Origin: Blasia pusilla
Taxonomy: Eukaryota > Marchantiophyta > Marchantiopsida > Blasiales
Assembly: GCA_050084515.1 (NCBI GenBank)
Contig: CM114274.1
Location: 10,478,001 to 10,542,000, forward strand
Direction: 5' to 3'
Length of the DNA stretch: 64,000 nucleotides
Of this stretch, positions 21,760 through 35,100 are shown piece by piece; position 1 is the stretch's first letter, and each line of letters starts with the position of its first letter. The translations under genes and the position numbers were made by a program. The notes beneath the pieces are model-generated. The model made no database searches. It was not told the DNA's origin and saw nothing but the letters and a program-made list of their open reading frames with translations.

Positions 21760-22985
21760 TGTATAGACTGCGGCCATCGTTTCGGATTCCATCGAGTCTG
21801 GAAATATCGTTCTCCTTTCGTGCTCCACTCGTCTCCGTTGTCGTTAAGGGTCGTAAATGGGGAGGTTATGTCGCCCGGAGTCTCCAAACTCGGTTACCAA
21901 CCACCCAAAGCCTCCCTTACATTCTAAAAAATGAGAGAAGAAGGGAGGGATCTTAGATTTTCACCGGTTGTGGCCGTAGTTAGACTCTTTAGTCTTTAGT
22001 CCCATGGATTTTCCATCACCCGCCTTCTCCTCCCCCACATCACAAGCTAGCTAGCTATCCCTATCTTTTTCTTCTTTTTCTCAGCTGCTTTTCCTCCGTC
22101 TACCCTCTATCTAGCTAGCTAGAACCTATTCGCATCCCCCGGTCTCGATTCTATTCCCCCTAGCAAGCAGTACAGGTATCCGGATCACGGGCTGAGTAAA
22201 ATATTACTCGAACTTTCAGAATGTCCTTGTTTTGCCTCGTTCATATACTAGTTCAAATCAAAAGAAAGAAAATTTGAGTTCGTTCGCCGCCGTGCGTGCG
22301 TGCATGGCACGGGCGGTAACCGGTACTCAAAATATGGAAAGAGGACCTCCAAATAATATCACCCCAAAGGTGAGGGCAGTGAAGGAATTTTGTTCCAAGG
22401 AAATATCGTGACTTCGAGTGCACGTCGTGTGGACCATAATGAGAGAACAATCAAATCATCGAATGTAGAGCAAAATATGGTACGCTGATGGGATCGGCAG
22501 ATTCAGCACCACTACTACACCCGTGCGTGGCCAATCTGCGTGAAGCACAAGCTGACTCGAGTCGGGCACATGCATCATTCCGAAGCTGTCGACGGTGACC
22601 TCAGCTGGGAGCGTAACGCGGTACTCGAAAATGGGGACAACTCGTCCCGAGAGACGTAATCCGTGACCCCCCAGTTTTGACAGCGCCTCAACTGGCGAGC
22701 ATTCGCCATCAGAAACGAACTTCGGAGCTCCGAAACCTCGGGTTCCCATTTGTCCGAGCTTCCTCGGGAGAATGTGTGCGGGCAGTTCTGCAGAGAAATG
22801 ACAGAATCAGTCCCGTGATCGGAGGGCGTCAGCGAAGCTCTCGCAGCTTCGTTGCTCGCCCAACCCATCGCTGCGCATTTTGTGTCTGTCTATCTCCCCG
22901 GTCGTCACCTCATCGAATGGGGATCCAGGCGACAGCTGAAGCGTACGTGCATTGACCAGACTCCAAGGACCCTGCAGAGTCTGGA
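21760..22985. other. Intergenic, with two (GCTA)n microsatellites
   Basis: Short GCTAGCTAGCTA runs occur near 22045 and 22110, and a GC-rich imperfect palindrome near 22290. Open frames on both strands show no motif. The right part may be the promoter of the transporter gene downstream. Confidence 0.4.
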
Positions 22986-22990
22986 CGCGT

Positions 22991-22998
22991 TATATAAA
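22991..22998 (+). promoter_or_regulatory. Candidate TATA box of the OPT gene
   Basis: TATATAAA in a GC-rich context, upstream of the first recognised OPT exon by 1.4 kb. A long, perhaps spliced, 5' leader would be needed (a possible donor ATGGTG|GTGAGT lies at 23308), so the link is tentative. Confidence 0.3.
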
Positions 22999-24400
22999 CC
23001 CTTCGAACCCGTCGCCAGACTCGTCTGTCCACCTGAACCTTGTACGCACACGGGACAGATCACTCTCCGCAGGAATCGGGAGCCGAATGTCTACGGATTC
23101 GGTAACTCAACGAGATTTTCTCAAGACAGAGCTCTACTGCGACAATTTCGGAGTGGATTTGCCCAGGCTCCCGATTCTGGGCTGCGCACGAACAGTACTG
23201 TTGGTGTTCGAAGCTCACGGATCCGGAACTTTGTGGATCGTTGCACTCTAATCAGTGTCCGCCACGATAATTTGTTCTCCGGCTCGGGTCGGAGATCGAT
23301 CATGGTGGTGAGTCCACTCATTCCATTCCTCCTAATAAGCTTCGAATGTTCCTAGTGTCTGCCTCAGTCACCAGTCCCTCGCGCCACAGCTAGTAGCACT
23401 GCGTTTAGCTGTGTAGCTGCTACATCATACATACCATTCTTCGATGTCACGACGGAAGATTCAAGGGGAGGTGAAGAGCATTCCGCGTCACTAGAAGCAG
23501 TAGCTACGGTCTTCTGCTTTCCACACATCGTCATATACTGAGCCGACCAGCTTCGGTTAGCGAACGGAGAAAGAATGCGCGGAGGGAATACCTCTGGATT
23601 CTCTCGACTGGGAGAGGCCGATGGGGGAGCGGATTGCTGGTTTCCGGAGAGATGCCGCCCAAGGGAGCAGATGGAGAGTTCGGAAGATGATCGATCCCGT
23701 GGACTGGAAATCTGCTTCGATGGAAGATTTTGTATCGAATTTTGATTCGATCAAGCATAATTCTTGGCTTATTCGACCCGTTCGATGTGCGGGCCTCGCT
23801 GTTGTACCCGTTCACGAGCAGATTTCGCGCTTCTAGGGTTGCCGCTCTCCATGAAGGATATTTCTGGCAGTCCATGAAGGAGAACTCTCGGCCAAGGACT
23901 TGGATTTTCCCAAGCCACCAGACCCAACACTCGAACAGTGTCACTCGTACGTTTGGCACATTCGTGAGCGTCGGCTCTGGCGCATGGATCGCGCCTCCCA
24001 CTTCGAAGGCGACGCTCTCTCCCGAGGGCCGGGAAGTCGCCAACAGGAGACCGTGTGCTTGTCCTCTCTGGAGTCACTGTGCATATACCAACCGAATCCG
24101 TGTGGGTTCGGATGGGAGATTCACCTCAGGATTGAATCGGACCCAATATCCCAGCCCTCGCTATGATCTCTTGGGTGTCGAACATCTATGGGCAGCCAGG
24201 GGAGTGGAGGGGAGGCGAGCTCGCTCCCTCCCTGGAGCTGGACCCCGGCTATGAGAACAACAGGAGCCGGCTACTTTCATGACTATGCAGTTTATGAGTT
24301 CGATGCAGCGTATCTGTGCACCTGTCAGTGATATGATGGGTTTTGTAAGCGAGTGACGCTAATTGTGAATATTGTTGTTGTTGACCTGGAATGCACGCAG

Positions 24401-27400
24401 GAGGAGACAGAAGTACTTCTGAATGATCGGGAATGGGAGGTACCTCCTTGTCCTAGAACCAGTAGTATCTGCGTCTTAACATTACAGCTTCGTGGCCAGA
24501 GTGATGCGAGCAGTTCAGTTCCTGCTCTGCTTTCGGTGATTCAACGATGCAGCTTGAGCGAGTAAGAGAATCGGCTTGCTGAATGAGCGATGCAGTTGTC
24601 ATGAGAGCCTGATTTTCGGGTCGTTTTGCAGGACGGAGAAGAAGAATCACCCGTCGAAGAAGTGAACCTGATCGTTCCGACGACGGATACAACCGATATG
24701 CCGATACTGACATTGAGAACATGGACGATTGGGTTGACGTGTTGCGTCATCCTGGCATTCGTGAACCAATTCTTTTGGTTTCGATCTTCTCCTATGACAT
24801 TATCGGCACTGGCGGGGCAGATTCTGTCTCTCTACCTTGGTCGAATTATGGCAATCTGGCTCCCCAAGAGAAAAATCGGTCCGGTAGATCTCAACCCCGG
24901 TCCTTTTAACATCAAGGTACGACTGCTGTTGTTTGCTATCATGAGAGCGGTTGACTATGATCAAAACGTTATTTCATTTGAGATCCAAGGTCCAGTGCGT
25001 CGAGCTCGATCGATCGATCCATTCGCGCCCGAATTTAGAGCTCGCTTGTTGGCAATCTGTATTACGACTCAAACGATGTGATTCCCCCGTTTCAGTCCAT
25101 TCGCAATTTCACATTCATCCACCGTATCCTTCAGAGTCCGCTGATCATTCTACCACTGTCGAATGCAGGAGCATGCGCTTATCACAGTGTTTGCCAATTG
25201 TGGTAGCGCGTTCGGACGGGGAAACGCAGAGGCGATTCTCCTTGTCACTCTTTTGAATACCAAAAACTACTTCAACAAGGTATGTTCCCTAAATCGAGGG
25301 TAGCAAGGATAGCATTATCGCATTGAAAAGCTCACAGTTCAGATGGTTTCGATTCTCCTCCAGTGCACCGCGACGATGCAAATAGTTAATATTGGTCCTC
25401 TGATTACGATTCCCATTCTTAGCTCGCAAAGTCTTCCACTACTCCAAAAAATTTCGTATTCCCACAATTCTTAGCTCGTAGACTTTTCTACAACTCCCAA
25501 GATTTGGTCTTCCCACAATTCTTAGCTCGTAGAGTTTTCTACAACTCCCAAACTTTGGTCTTCCCAAAAATTCTTAGCTCGCAGGGTCTTCCACTACTCC
25601 AACACTCTCGTCTTTCCACAATTCTTAGCTCGTAGAGTCTTCCACTACTCCCAAACTTTCGTCTTGTCACAATTCTTAGCTCGCAGAGTCTTCCACAACT
25701 CGAACACTCTCGTCGTGTTCACACACTTCTTAGCTGGTAGAGTCTTCCACTACTACCAAACTTTGGTCTTCCAACAATTCTTAGCTCATAGAGTCTTCCA
25801 AAGTTTGGTCTTCCCACAATTTTCACGTCGTATAGTCTTCAACTACTCCAAAACTTTCGTCTTGCCACAATTCTTAGCTCGCAGAGTCTTCCACTACTCC
25901 GACACTCTCGTCTTCCCACAATTCCTCGCTGGTGGAGTCTTCCACGGCTCCAAAACTTTCGTCTCCCCACAACACGCATCGAAGCATCCACACATTTTAG
26001 ATGCAAATGAGTTTCCTCCCGCATCCGCAGGAGATTGGGTTCGGAGTTGCGGTGCTGTTTGTGGCAACCACTCAGACATTGGGCTATGGAATGGCGGGAC
26101 TTCTACGAAAATATCTCGTGGTACGAGCTCATATTCCTGCCTTCTCTGCGAAGAATAGCATTCTACCAGTTTTTTTAAGTGCGTTCGGTGTTCATTTTCT
26201 GATGGGCAGGTAGAGAATTAGTTCATTCGGCCAAAATAAGCTACTGTTTGGAAGGTGTCGGTCAAGCTGCGTAGAAATCCAACGGAAGGCACAATTGAGA
26301 TTGTTGATGCTGATCTGTTCTGACCTGAGTTCTGCAACATTGCGTGGCTAAATTTTAGGCACTAATGTGTTCCATAACCATCTGTTTTTTGGGATTGAAT
26401 CCGTCATTTGCAGGAGTCTCCTCACATGTGGTGGCCTTCGACCTTAGTGGACGTTTCTCTGTTGAGGTACAGCACCGGATGACATATCTGACAGTGGAGA
26501 TGAAGATGAGCTAGCTTGAAGATTAGACGCCCATATTTGGAAACAGGGGATTTCACAAGAAGAATGACATGCCTTTCTGCACAAGAAAGGTTTCCCGGAC
26601 AGACCTTTCATTGTTTGTCTCGACCCTCGAAAGACGTGCACTGATGAAGCTCTATCTACATAAAGATGAGACTCTTTCTAGCAGTTCTCTACTGGTCTCC
26701 GCGGTCTCGGTCTTGGACCTTGTGGTGACAGCGAGGGCTTCATTCCGGAGTTCCTTGGGCCACACCGAGGATTCTTCGGGTGCCATTCTGTCATACTCCT
26801 CGTTACTGATGGTAACTCTCCTTTGTCTTCGGGGACGCTAACTCCTCCACGCGAGTGAGCTGGACGTTTACTTCATTCTTGGACTCTGTTGGTGTTGTTG
26901 GGGTGGTCACATACTTGACCAGCAAGCAACCGCGGAACCTTGGGTTCTGGACACTCCAATGCAGTGTGCTCGCCCTTCTTGCAATTGAGATCGATGGGCC
27001 TCTTGGGGTTTGGGCAATTATTGGCCCAATGGTCGGCTGCCCCACAATTGTAACAGCAGTTTCTTTTTATTGGTGGCGTGAAGGCCGCAGGGCCCATAAT
27101 CTGTCTCAAGGGTCTCTATTCCCCGTATTCCGGGTGTACATACCTTGGGATCCAATTCCTTACGGGATTAGGTGGTGGCATGACCTGAATTGCATAACAC
27201 CCTTCCCATTGTTCGGCTTCATACCACCCTTCTTCTTTAGTTGGGTCTTCTTGGATCCAACGTAAATCTCTTTGCAGGTGACACTCCTGGGCAATATGCC
27301 CTTGGGTTCTACAGGCACTGCACCATACATTCGGCCTCATAAGACCTGGTCTTCTTTTGGGGTCCCGCTTGGAAGTTTTCCGCCCTCGCTTGGAAGAGTG

Positions 27401-30400
27401 TTGGCGTGTATTTTTTTTTCTCCTCTTGGGCTTTGAGTCTTCTTCGGAGTCTGAAGACTCCGTGGTATCGTCAGTAGAGGCTTCAGTGTCCGTAGAGGAC
27501 ACTTCGTCCTCAGACGAAGAACTAGTGTGCGAAGCGCCTCGCCGTTGGTGACGCTGTCTTCGCATTTTGCGGGATTTCTCCGAGGCTTCGTACGCCTTTG
27601 TTGATGCAATGACCGCTTCCAGGGAATCCCGTTGGCCCCGGCGGCAGTACCAGTCCATTTCCTTGGATAGTCTAGACACAAACCAATCTACCAACTGCGA
27701 GGTAGTTGTGTGTTTGAGTTTGTTTACCAGGCTGCGGAATCTTTGGGTGTATTCCCTAAGAGTTTCCTTCTTCTTTCGTCTCAAATCCCGAAGCTTTGTC
27801 GGAAGCCTATCTTCAAACTCCAAGTCCCGGAACTCATGAAGGAAGGACTCCAGCACCCACTTCCAGGTTTCGGTGACCTCCGCTCCAGGGCCCTCGTACC
27901 ACTGGCTTGCCTGCTTCTTTAACATGCTAGGGAATACTCGCAACAAATCTTCCTCCGAGCCTTCCCCATTAGCCTTAGCTACATGGGTAAACTCAAGCAC
28001 AAAGTTATCAACGTCATCTCTTCGTCCTCCCACTAACGTGGGATATCTTAGCAGCGTCTTCTTGGTATTGGCCATTAAGGAACTTGGGCGGCTAGGCCCC
28101 GGACTCGAGGGTCGGGAAGGAGGAGGTATGGGTTCAGATCTGGTTTGTCTGGACACCCCCTCGTCCTTGGAGTTCCCAAAGGGATTGCAGGCCTCTTCGT
28201 CCGACTGGGAAGTTACAGGAGAAGTGCGGGAGGACGCGCTTCGGTCCCTCTTTTGGATCTTCGGCTTCGTACGAGGTCGAAGCCTGGGAGATACCCCCGG
28301 TGGTTTCCACGACGGATGATCTCCCTGGTGCTTGTTGCGTCGATCCGCTTGCTGATCTCAGGCGGATGGGCGGGATGCTTCCATGAGTGTCCCCTCGGAT
28401 TCGTGCGCTTGGTTGCGCACCCAAGACTGCTACGGGGTATTGATCCATGGAGAGAGAGTTCAATCTTCCTAATTCCTCTGAGCGTGTGGATGTGCACTCA
28501 ATCTACCTGCCAGGTTTTCCTCCCATAAACAGAAGTCTCGGGTCATCACCAAGTAGAACTGACGTTCATGGGCAAAGCACCGTTCGGCGACAGGTTCTTT
28601 GACAAGACTAATTAGCTTCTCTATCTTTTCTAACACTAACGCAGCGAAAATATTGTTATCTTCTTTCATCCACTGTCTAAGGGGAATAGCTAGAGATAAG
28701 AGATGCTCTAGCATTGTTTAGTCTGCAGTCTCTTCGAAGGAATTTCACTGCAAATCTTTTGAAACTATGGGGTTGTTGAGGGTCTCCTCTGGTTGCTCGG
28801 GTGACTCACATCTGTTTGGCTGAATGCACCAGAACGGTTCTTTAAATTAGTCTTGTGATCACAACTCAAGAGGCCTTCAGCTGATACCAACATTTTCTGA
28901 AGCCCTCTACCATGTCGTCATAGCCAGGAAAACTGTGCTTGACAGAGCATGGCATGCATATGTCAGCTGAATGATTTTGAAGTAAGATCTAGACTATCGT
29001 TGAGATTCTCTCGATTTTGTTTGATTTGCTCAACAGCCATGTCTGCTTTCTTTCTAGCAAGGCAATAACCGACCTCCACTGATTTTATCGAGTGAGCAGA
29101 GCTTTACATGATAAGGAATCGACCAAGGGCTTGAGCCGAATCCAGTTCTTTGGTATTGCTGCGGCGGCTAGTTTTGCTTGGTACATCGTGCCAGACTTTT
29201 TCTTCGCCACTGTCACGTCTTTATCTTGGATTTGCTGGATCTGGAAGGATTCAGTGACTGCCCAACAGCTTGGCTCAGGTTCAATCTATCTTTCCATGCC
29301 ATTCATAATTGAGAGCTGCAACCGAACTGCTTATACAAGCTGGGGCAGTTACTTTAATAACAGTAATTGCCCTAGCTGTTACAATTTTGGGTCTATCGTG
29401 CAATAATCTCTAGCTAAGGGCTTGTAAACAGGGCATCACAAACTGCATCCACATTCAAATTATTCTGATTTCAGAAGCTCAGAAATCCAAGGGCACAATT
29501 TGTGGTCTGGGAGTATTATATCAGTGGTTGTCATCAATTCCACAACTGAGTGATAGCTTATACCTTGACGGCAGGACTATGTGTGAGTTCGACAACTCCT
29601 GGCTCAATGCTTCGTTCTCGGGTTCATTTTGCAGGGCTCAGTGGGTTAGGACTCGGTTCGATCTCCCTCGACTGGGCCACGATTTCCTCTTATTTCCATT
29701 CTCCTCTAGCTTTCCCGTGGTTTACTTTGGTGAACATCTATGCGGGCTTCTTGATTTCGGCCTACACCATCGTTCCTGTACTGTACTCTCTTAACGTGTT
29801 CAACGCTCAAAATTACCCCATCGTGTCCAACAAGCTCTTTCTTCAGAATGGCCAGCGGTACAACGTTCGCAAGGTATGTGTAGAACATGGTCGCCTTGAT
29901 AGCTGATGTTTCTAAATTTTCATTTCCAGAGTGCAACCACTTTGGCAGAGCTATGCAGCATCTGCTAGTGCAGTCTTAGAAAGGTAGAATTATTAGGCAT
30001 TCACTGGACAGAAGATCCCTTGGCAACAAGGGATCGATGTCTCTGTGAATTGAGAGAACAACAGAAATATCCTTTCGCCCTGATGCACCAGAGTGGCTGA
30101 GTGGAAGTGTTCAGACATTCATGCACGTTGTATGTAGCTGCCTACTGAAAGGAGGCTACAAAACAGAGATCTGTTCCTAGCTATCCTGGAACAATTATTC
30201 TGGAAGGCTGCAGTGAATTGTGTGAAGTGGAACAGTCTATCATGTAGCTGAACTAGCTGGGGAAAACGGGAGACAACGTTTTCATACCTAATTCGTGGTC
30301 ACTTTCAGGATTTAGCACATCTCTCAAACTTTTCTGTCATCTTTCTGTGCCACTGCCTAACAGATATGTACTATAATTCCTACGTATCACTCAGCTGGGT

Positions 30401-33297
30401 TCCAATACCCAACCCCTAGAGAGATCACCGAGCATCTTGGCTGACCATGAAGCAGTGTTTTAACCATGAGCATGGAAACCTAACGAAATTCGCACTAAAG
30501 TGAACGAGATTCACTACTTCGACTTGGTTTCCACATGAAGAAGGATTAGAGTAGCAAAATCACAGACTCTTCGAGATTTAACTCGAGCTGGCACAAATCC
30601 AAAGAACTCGGGGGTTTAGGGTTAGGTCTCAGATCCTGGACCGAGTATTAAGAGGTCTCATGGTTCTGATAAAAGAGACTAGATGTTCTGTCTGAAAAGT
30701 ATATAGGAGGACACTATCATCTCTTCCACGAATCCTGACGACGATACTTTCCTCCGCAGGTTCTAGATGAAAGTGGTTTGAATCTGGATTTGGAGAAGTA
30801 CAACGCGTATGGACCTCCACAATTGTCGATTTCGTATGCGATCTTGCATTGGGGCCTCATGTTTGCTTACGTAACTTCAGTTTTCACTCACGTATTTCTG
30901 TGGAACGGAAAAGACATCCTAAACCGCTTCATGAGTTCCAGGCCAGGTGAGTTTCTTGTATCCAACTATATCTTATTGGAGGTTCTTCGAAATGACTGAG
31001 TGCTATCACCGATTTGGTATGAGTCGGGTTTTCATGGTCAAAAACATCTCCCTTTTCCAGTGTGTTTACGGGGATGTCAAATGCAAGAGTACATGGTCTT
31101 GTAGGAATCCTGCAGGTTCGTTTCCAGCACTAATAGTTTGGATTTTCTTATCCATGATCCTAGAAATAAATACGGAAAAGAATTTCTTATCGTCTGGTCT
31201 CATAATTAATGGAGCACACAACTGTAGCAGGTAGAAACTCCAAGCCAGACATACACACCAGACTCATGCAGAAGTATGACGATATACCATCGTGGTGGTT
31301 CTGGGCTTTGCTTCTCGTGAACGTTGCATTGTCTATTTTTGTGATGGAGAACTGGAAAGAAACCTTCCAACTGTCCTGGTGGATGTTATTATTGGCTATT
31401 GGAACCTCCTTGGCGTTTACTTTACCAATGTCGATAATTACTGCAACAACAAACCAGGTACAACTTTCTCGTCTGTTTAGCGACTAACCCTCTCATCACA
31501 GAAGCGATGCTTTGGATGGGAAAAGATAAATAGATGCCACTGCTGTTTTGCAGAAAAGAGACCCTACATTCTCACTGCTTTTCATTTCTCATACGAGAAC
31601 ATATGGAACTGATGAGTGCTCCAGCTTGCATTTGAAATTGTCCTTCAATTCTTCCATTTTTGGTGTCGTTACAGCCGTTGACACCTTCTAAAGTCGCCGG
31701 GCTCCTGGAGTTTTCTTTCAGTTTCAAGGACCTGGGCCTCTCTGTGACTACTTCTATGGATCTCTTGCGCCAGGCCGAGTTGTGGGGCTGAACTCCTTTC
31801 GAGTCTATGCTGCTGGAGGTGTCGTTCAGTCGGTGGCTTTCCTCAGAGACTTCAAGCTGGCTCACTACATGAAGATCCCTCCCCGCAGCATGTTCATCGT
31901 TCAGGTGATTTACGACTTCGACAATCAGACCACCCATGGACCTCTCGATCTGGGTGCTCGACTATGTTTTTCTCACAATGTGCTTTTGTTACCCACTCTC
32001 CTGTGCTGTTAGGGCAAACGAGCTCGTAGACTTTTCCTAGCAGTTTTGATTTCGGTGCCTAGAAATGATTCCAATGACATAGCAATTGGGTTATGTTTCT
32101 GAAGAAAAGTAGGCACCTACCTGGTGTATTTTAGTTGTGTGTTGAACGGAGTCGTGAAGCTCGAGCATTGCAACGATGGATACGCAGATTATGTCTTTCG
32201 AAAGGTGTCGAATGCGTTGTCGAACACGAAGGTTTCTTGTGCATCCGTCGGAATGACCCGAGTACTAGTGTTGTTAACGTCGTCTTTCCACCATCTAGGC
32301 CACTGCCCACTGCTCAGTGGTCGTGAGGACTGGCTGTGAAGTGTGGATCGATAGATCCTTGAGAGCCTTAGTAGAGGACTCGGTTGAATCTGATCTGCTA
32401 AGATATAGCAGATTTATAGGTTGTGCAGCTCAAATTCGTCGGTACATGATTCATGCGGCTGCATTGAGATTGTATGCCTACTCCCTCTGTGCTGCATGAG
32501 CCATGTTCGGGTTTTCTGAGTTTCGTATGGCGTTCTTATTGGTGAAGCTGTGGTTGGTGGTGTTATTCGCAGGTTGTGGGAACATTGGTGGCAGGTTTTG
32601 TGAACGTCTGCTGTTCATATTGGCTTTTCAAAGTCGAACCTCAAATGTGCGCTGAAACAGGAACCTGGACTTGTCCTCACGCAGCAAACAGCTACTCAGT
32701 TGCGACTATTTGGAGCCTTATTGGCACGAGAAGGATGTTTGGAGACCAAGGAAGATACAACAAGATAACATGGATGTTCTTGTTTGGTGTTGTTGCTCCG
32801 ATCCCATTTTGGGCTCTTGCTCAACTTTCACCAAAGTTTCAGGTCAGTTCTGATGAAAGTATTGTGCGTAAAGTATCGATGTGTGTGGTCAGATCGATAT
32901 GACCATGACAGAGCACTGATTAAGTTGTCTTATCTTTTTGCAGTTTCTGAAATGGGTGCATGTTCCAGTGATCCTAAGTGCAGTCAAGCCATGGCCACCC
33001 GCAGCTCCAGTCAACTTCAATTCGTGGTTCCTGATGGGCTTCATCTTTAACTATGTCATTTTTAAATACCACAGACAATGGTGGCAAAGGTACAACTATG
33101 TTCTATCGGCTGCACTGGACACTGGGGTCGCAATCGCTGGTCCCCTCCTTTTCTTGGCACTCCTAAGTATCGATGGAAAGAGTCTGAATTGGTGGGGAAA
33201 CCCACACGGAAGCGTCGACCATTGTCCACTCGCCGTGTGCCCCACAGCCAAGGGGATCAATGTCACTGCAACTTATCCCGCATGTCCTGTTTTCTGA
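24401..33297 (+). CDS. Oligopeptide transporter, OPT family (12 recognised exons)
   Basis: Exons: 24401-24439, 24632-24916, 25169-25279, 26031-26120, 26414-26466, 29100-29278, 29635-29873, 30760-30946, 31231-31457, 31722-31904, 32573-32842 and 32944-33297. All junctions are GT-AG and all phases agree, giving 738 codons including the TGA stop. Landmarks of plant oligopeptide transporters run in order: SPVEEVNLIVPTTD; NQFFWFRSSPMT; the NPGPFNIK motif split from EHALITVFANCGSAFG; LGYGMAGLLRKYLV; ESPHMWWPSTLV; VTSLSWICWIW; IHTRLMQKYDDIPSWWF; TLPMSIITATTNQ; the KIPPRSMF motif; WWQRYNYVLSAALD and a C-terminal CPTAKG...CPVF. It should be a multi-pass, proton-coupled carrier of peptides or metal chelates in the plasma membrane. 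No stop or frameshift was found. The start codon is unresolved: a first exon ending at 24344 (MMGF|GTAAGC, in phase) is the best candidate. One intron holds a minisatellite and the largest (2.6 kb) an antisense gag relic. Confidence 0.93.
25400..25975. repeat. Minisatellite, ~52-bp unit, about 11 copies, in an OPT intron
   Basis: Units carrying CACAATTCTTAGCTCG, AGAGTCTTCCACTACTCC and AACTTTCGTCTT repeat at about 25418, 25470, 25521, 25573, 25625, 25676, 25729, 25781, 25831, 25873 and 25925. The array lies wholly between exons ending at 25279 and starting at 26031. The long open frame across it is a repeat artefact. Confidence 0.85.
26840..28714 (-). pseudogene. Ty3/Gypsy gag relic, antisense inside an OPT intron
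   Basis: The minus strand encodes a 346-aa gag segment (28156-27116): LLRYPTLVGGRRDDVDNFVLEF, then KKQASQWYEG, FLHEFRDLEFEDRLPTKLRDL and LREYTQRFRSLVNKLKHT (retrotransposon gag domain), an acidic/basic low-complexity region, and a zinc knuckle CSACRTQGHIAQEC. A second knuckle, CYNCGAADHWANNC, lies at about 27050-27010 after a stop and frame change. An upstream open segment (28714-28469) may be the N-terminus. No protease, reverse transcriptase or LTR was found, so only a gag fragment survives. The stop pattern is light, suggesting fairly recent arrival. Confidence 0.85.
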
Positions 33298-33830
33298 AGT
33301 TTGTTCCTCAGGTTCCAGGATTCTCCTTCCCTCATGTAGACGAGCCTCATTAAGAAAGCAGAATGGCCTTGGGGAGCGACGACTAGGGAAGAAACTACCT
33401 CGAATCCATGAACCGGAACGCATCTCGATTTCGATTGGATATAACGAAAGCTCGTGACGACATATCCCCAATTCATAGATCATTGAGATTCTTTCTCGTC
33501 ATAAGTTCGGAAGAGTCAATTGGCTACAATTCCACAAGGATCAGCAAGAATGTATGACTAAGTGTAGTTGTCATTGCAGGTTAGTCACTTATTCAGGTAG
33601 ATCTCTCATCAATCACTTCTAAGTGATTCCCGGAGATGGATGAATAGTCACTAGTGAACTACAAGGAAGGCAAAACATACGGATAGAGCTTAGTCCCTTC
33701 CGGAGAATTATACGGTGATTATTCTATGTTTGCTTTAGTTAACTTGGGAGAGAGATTTATCTTTGTGATATGTCGTGCGCATACATATCGTTGCACAACA
33801 TATATTATTATCACCAAACATATACGATGT
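33298..33830. other. 3' flank of the OPT gene; nothing else recognised
   Basis: Presumably 3' untranslated and intergenic sequence. No canonical polyadenylation hexamer was spotted close to the stop codon. Confidence 0.4.
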
Positions 33831-33834
33831 CATC

Positions 33835-35100
33835 TTAACTCATGACATCCAAACAATTAAATGAGAAGTACCAAAATATCTTCATTAAATCAATAAAATT
33901 TCACATCAACATCTCGTACCAAACTCTTCATGGTATGCATTCTCTCTCATGTCAAATCAGACTCACTCTCGTAATGAGAGGTTGGGATTACACACACAAA
34001 GTAAGGAAGACGATAGTTCCACCGCCTTATGCCAAGGGGTTCAACAAAGAGAGAATGAGCTTTCAAACTCTCTCTTTTGGGTATATCCCTTCCCTTTTCA
34101 CAATAACCTATGCTCGCAGGTTATCTCCTTGGTTCTTGACCAATTGTAGCAGGTCAAGGGCCACTTTCCAAAGTAGAAAGTCGACTATAACAAAAATGAT
34201 AACTTACTCGAAATAGTAAGTTCTTCAATATGGCTCCAAATGAGCCGAAACGAAGGGAAAATCTTCTCTCTAAAGTTATCCGTGGCCTTAGCAGGTCATC
34301 CTGGACCTCTTGACACTCTCAATAGGAGAGTGGGTTTGGTTTGACATGAAAGAGAATGCACACACCATGGAGAGCTTAGTGTGAGATGTGATGGGAGATT
34401 GGATCGATTTACAAAAAGAGAATGAGTGAGTGAGACAGTTTCAATGGGGGAGCTCGTTGGTCACTCGCTCTTGTGCAGGTTGGGGGTTGTATTCCCCGTT
34501 CAGCAGTTCATTGAAGTGCTCACCGGAGCAAGAGGGCTTGTTGGGGTTGTTTCCTTTGCCGATTTTTCGTGTGAAAGAGTGGCTCGCGGAAGTGCTGCCC
34601 AAATTTCTTTAGAGATTGAGTATGGGAGCAAGTTGTCCAATGCCGACGCTCTTGGGAGCACCATATAGCTCTCTGTTTATTTTATTTTTCACAGGTTTTA
34701 CATTTTCGTTGGGAGAAATCTGCACGGAAGCGTTGCCGAATTTTGTGTAGGAGAAAGAGATGTTGGGTTGCACGACAAACCCCGTCAGTTTTTTATGGGA
34801 GATTAAATGGAGAAACGGATGTGATGGGGTCGTAGATCGAGAAGTTGTGTACGCTAGTAAAGAAATGGTGCGCAATTTCATTAGCTGAGCGTGAAGTAAA
34901 GATAGTTTTTGTTGGGTTGCCATAGCCACTGTGTGGAGAAGCAATTGCATAATTTTTGGTGGTAACTCCTTCCTTGGGGTAGAAAAGTAAAATCTTTTAT
35001 GTTGAGTGCATAGAACAAGAAAATTTGTGCTTGGAAGTAGAAGTTGAGAAAAAAGAAATTTTGGGAAGAGTTGACCCACTAGTTGTGGAGTTAGTGACAA
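33835..35100. repeat. Dispersed repeat, copy 1, with a foldback (arms 33934-33990 and 34312-34368)
   Basis: The left arm (TGCATTCTCTCTCATGTCAA...) and right arm (reverse complement of TTGACATGAAAGAGAATGCA) form an inverted repeat enclosing about 320 bases. The enclosed part and the following stretch (AGAGAATGAG..., GGAGCTCG, GGTTGGGG) recur in diverged form at 38.29-39.06 kb, the first block inverted and the second direct. No coding capacity is convincing; short open frames here share no motif. Confidence 0.6.

Noticed and set aside
22575-24254. Several 90-174-codon frames upstream of the OPT gene
   Set aside because: Overlapping on both strands, without motifs; more likely promoter and 5' leader of the OPT gene.
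25664-26158. 164-codon frame with FLARRVFH repeats
   Set aside because: Product of the 52-bp intronic minisatellite; the true OPT exon (26031-26120) is read in another frame.
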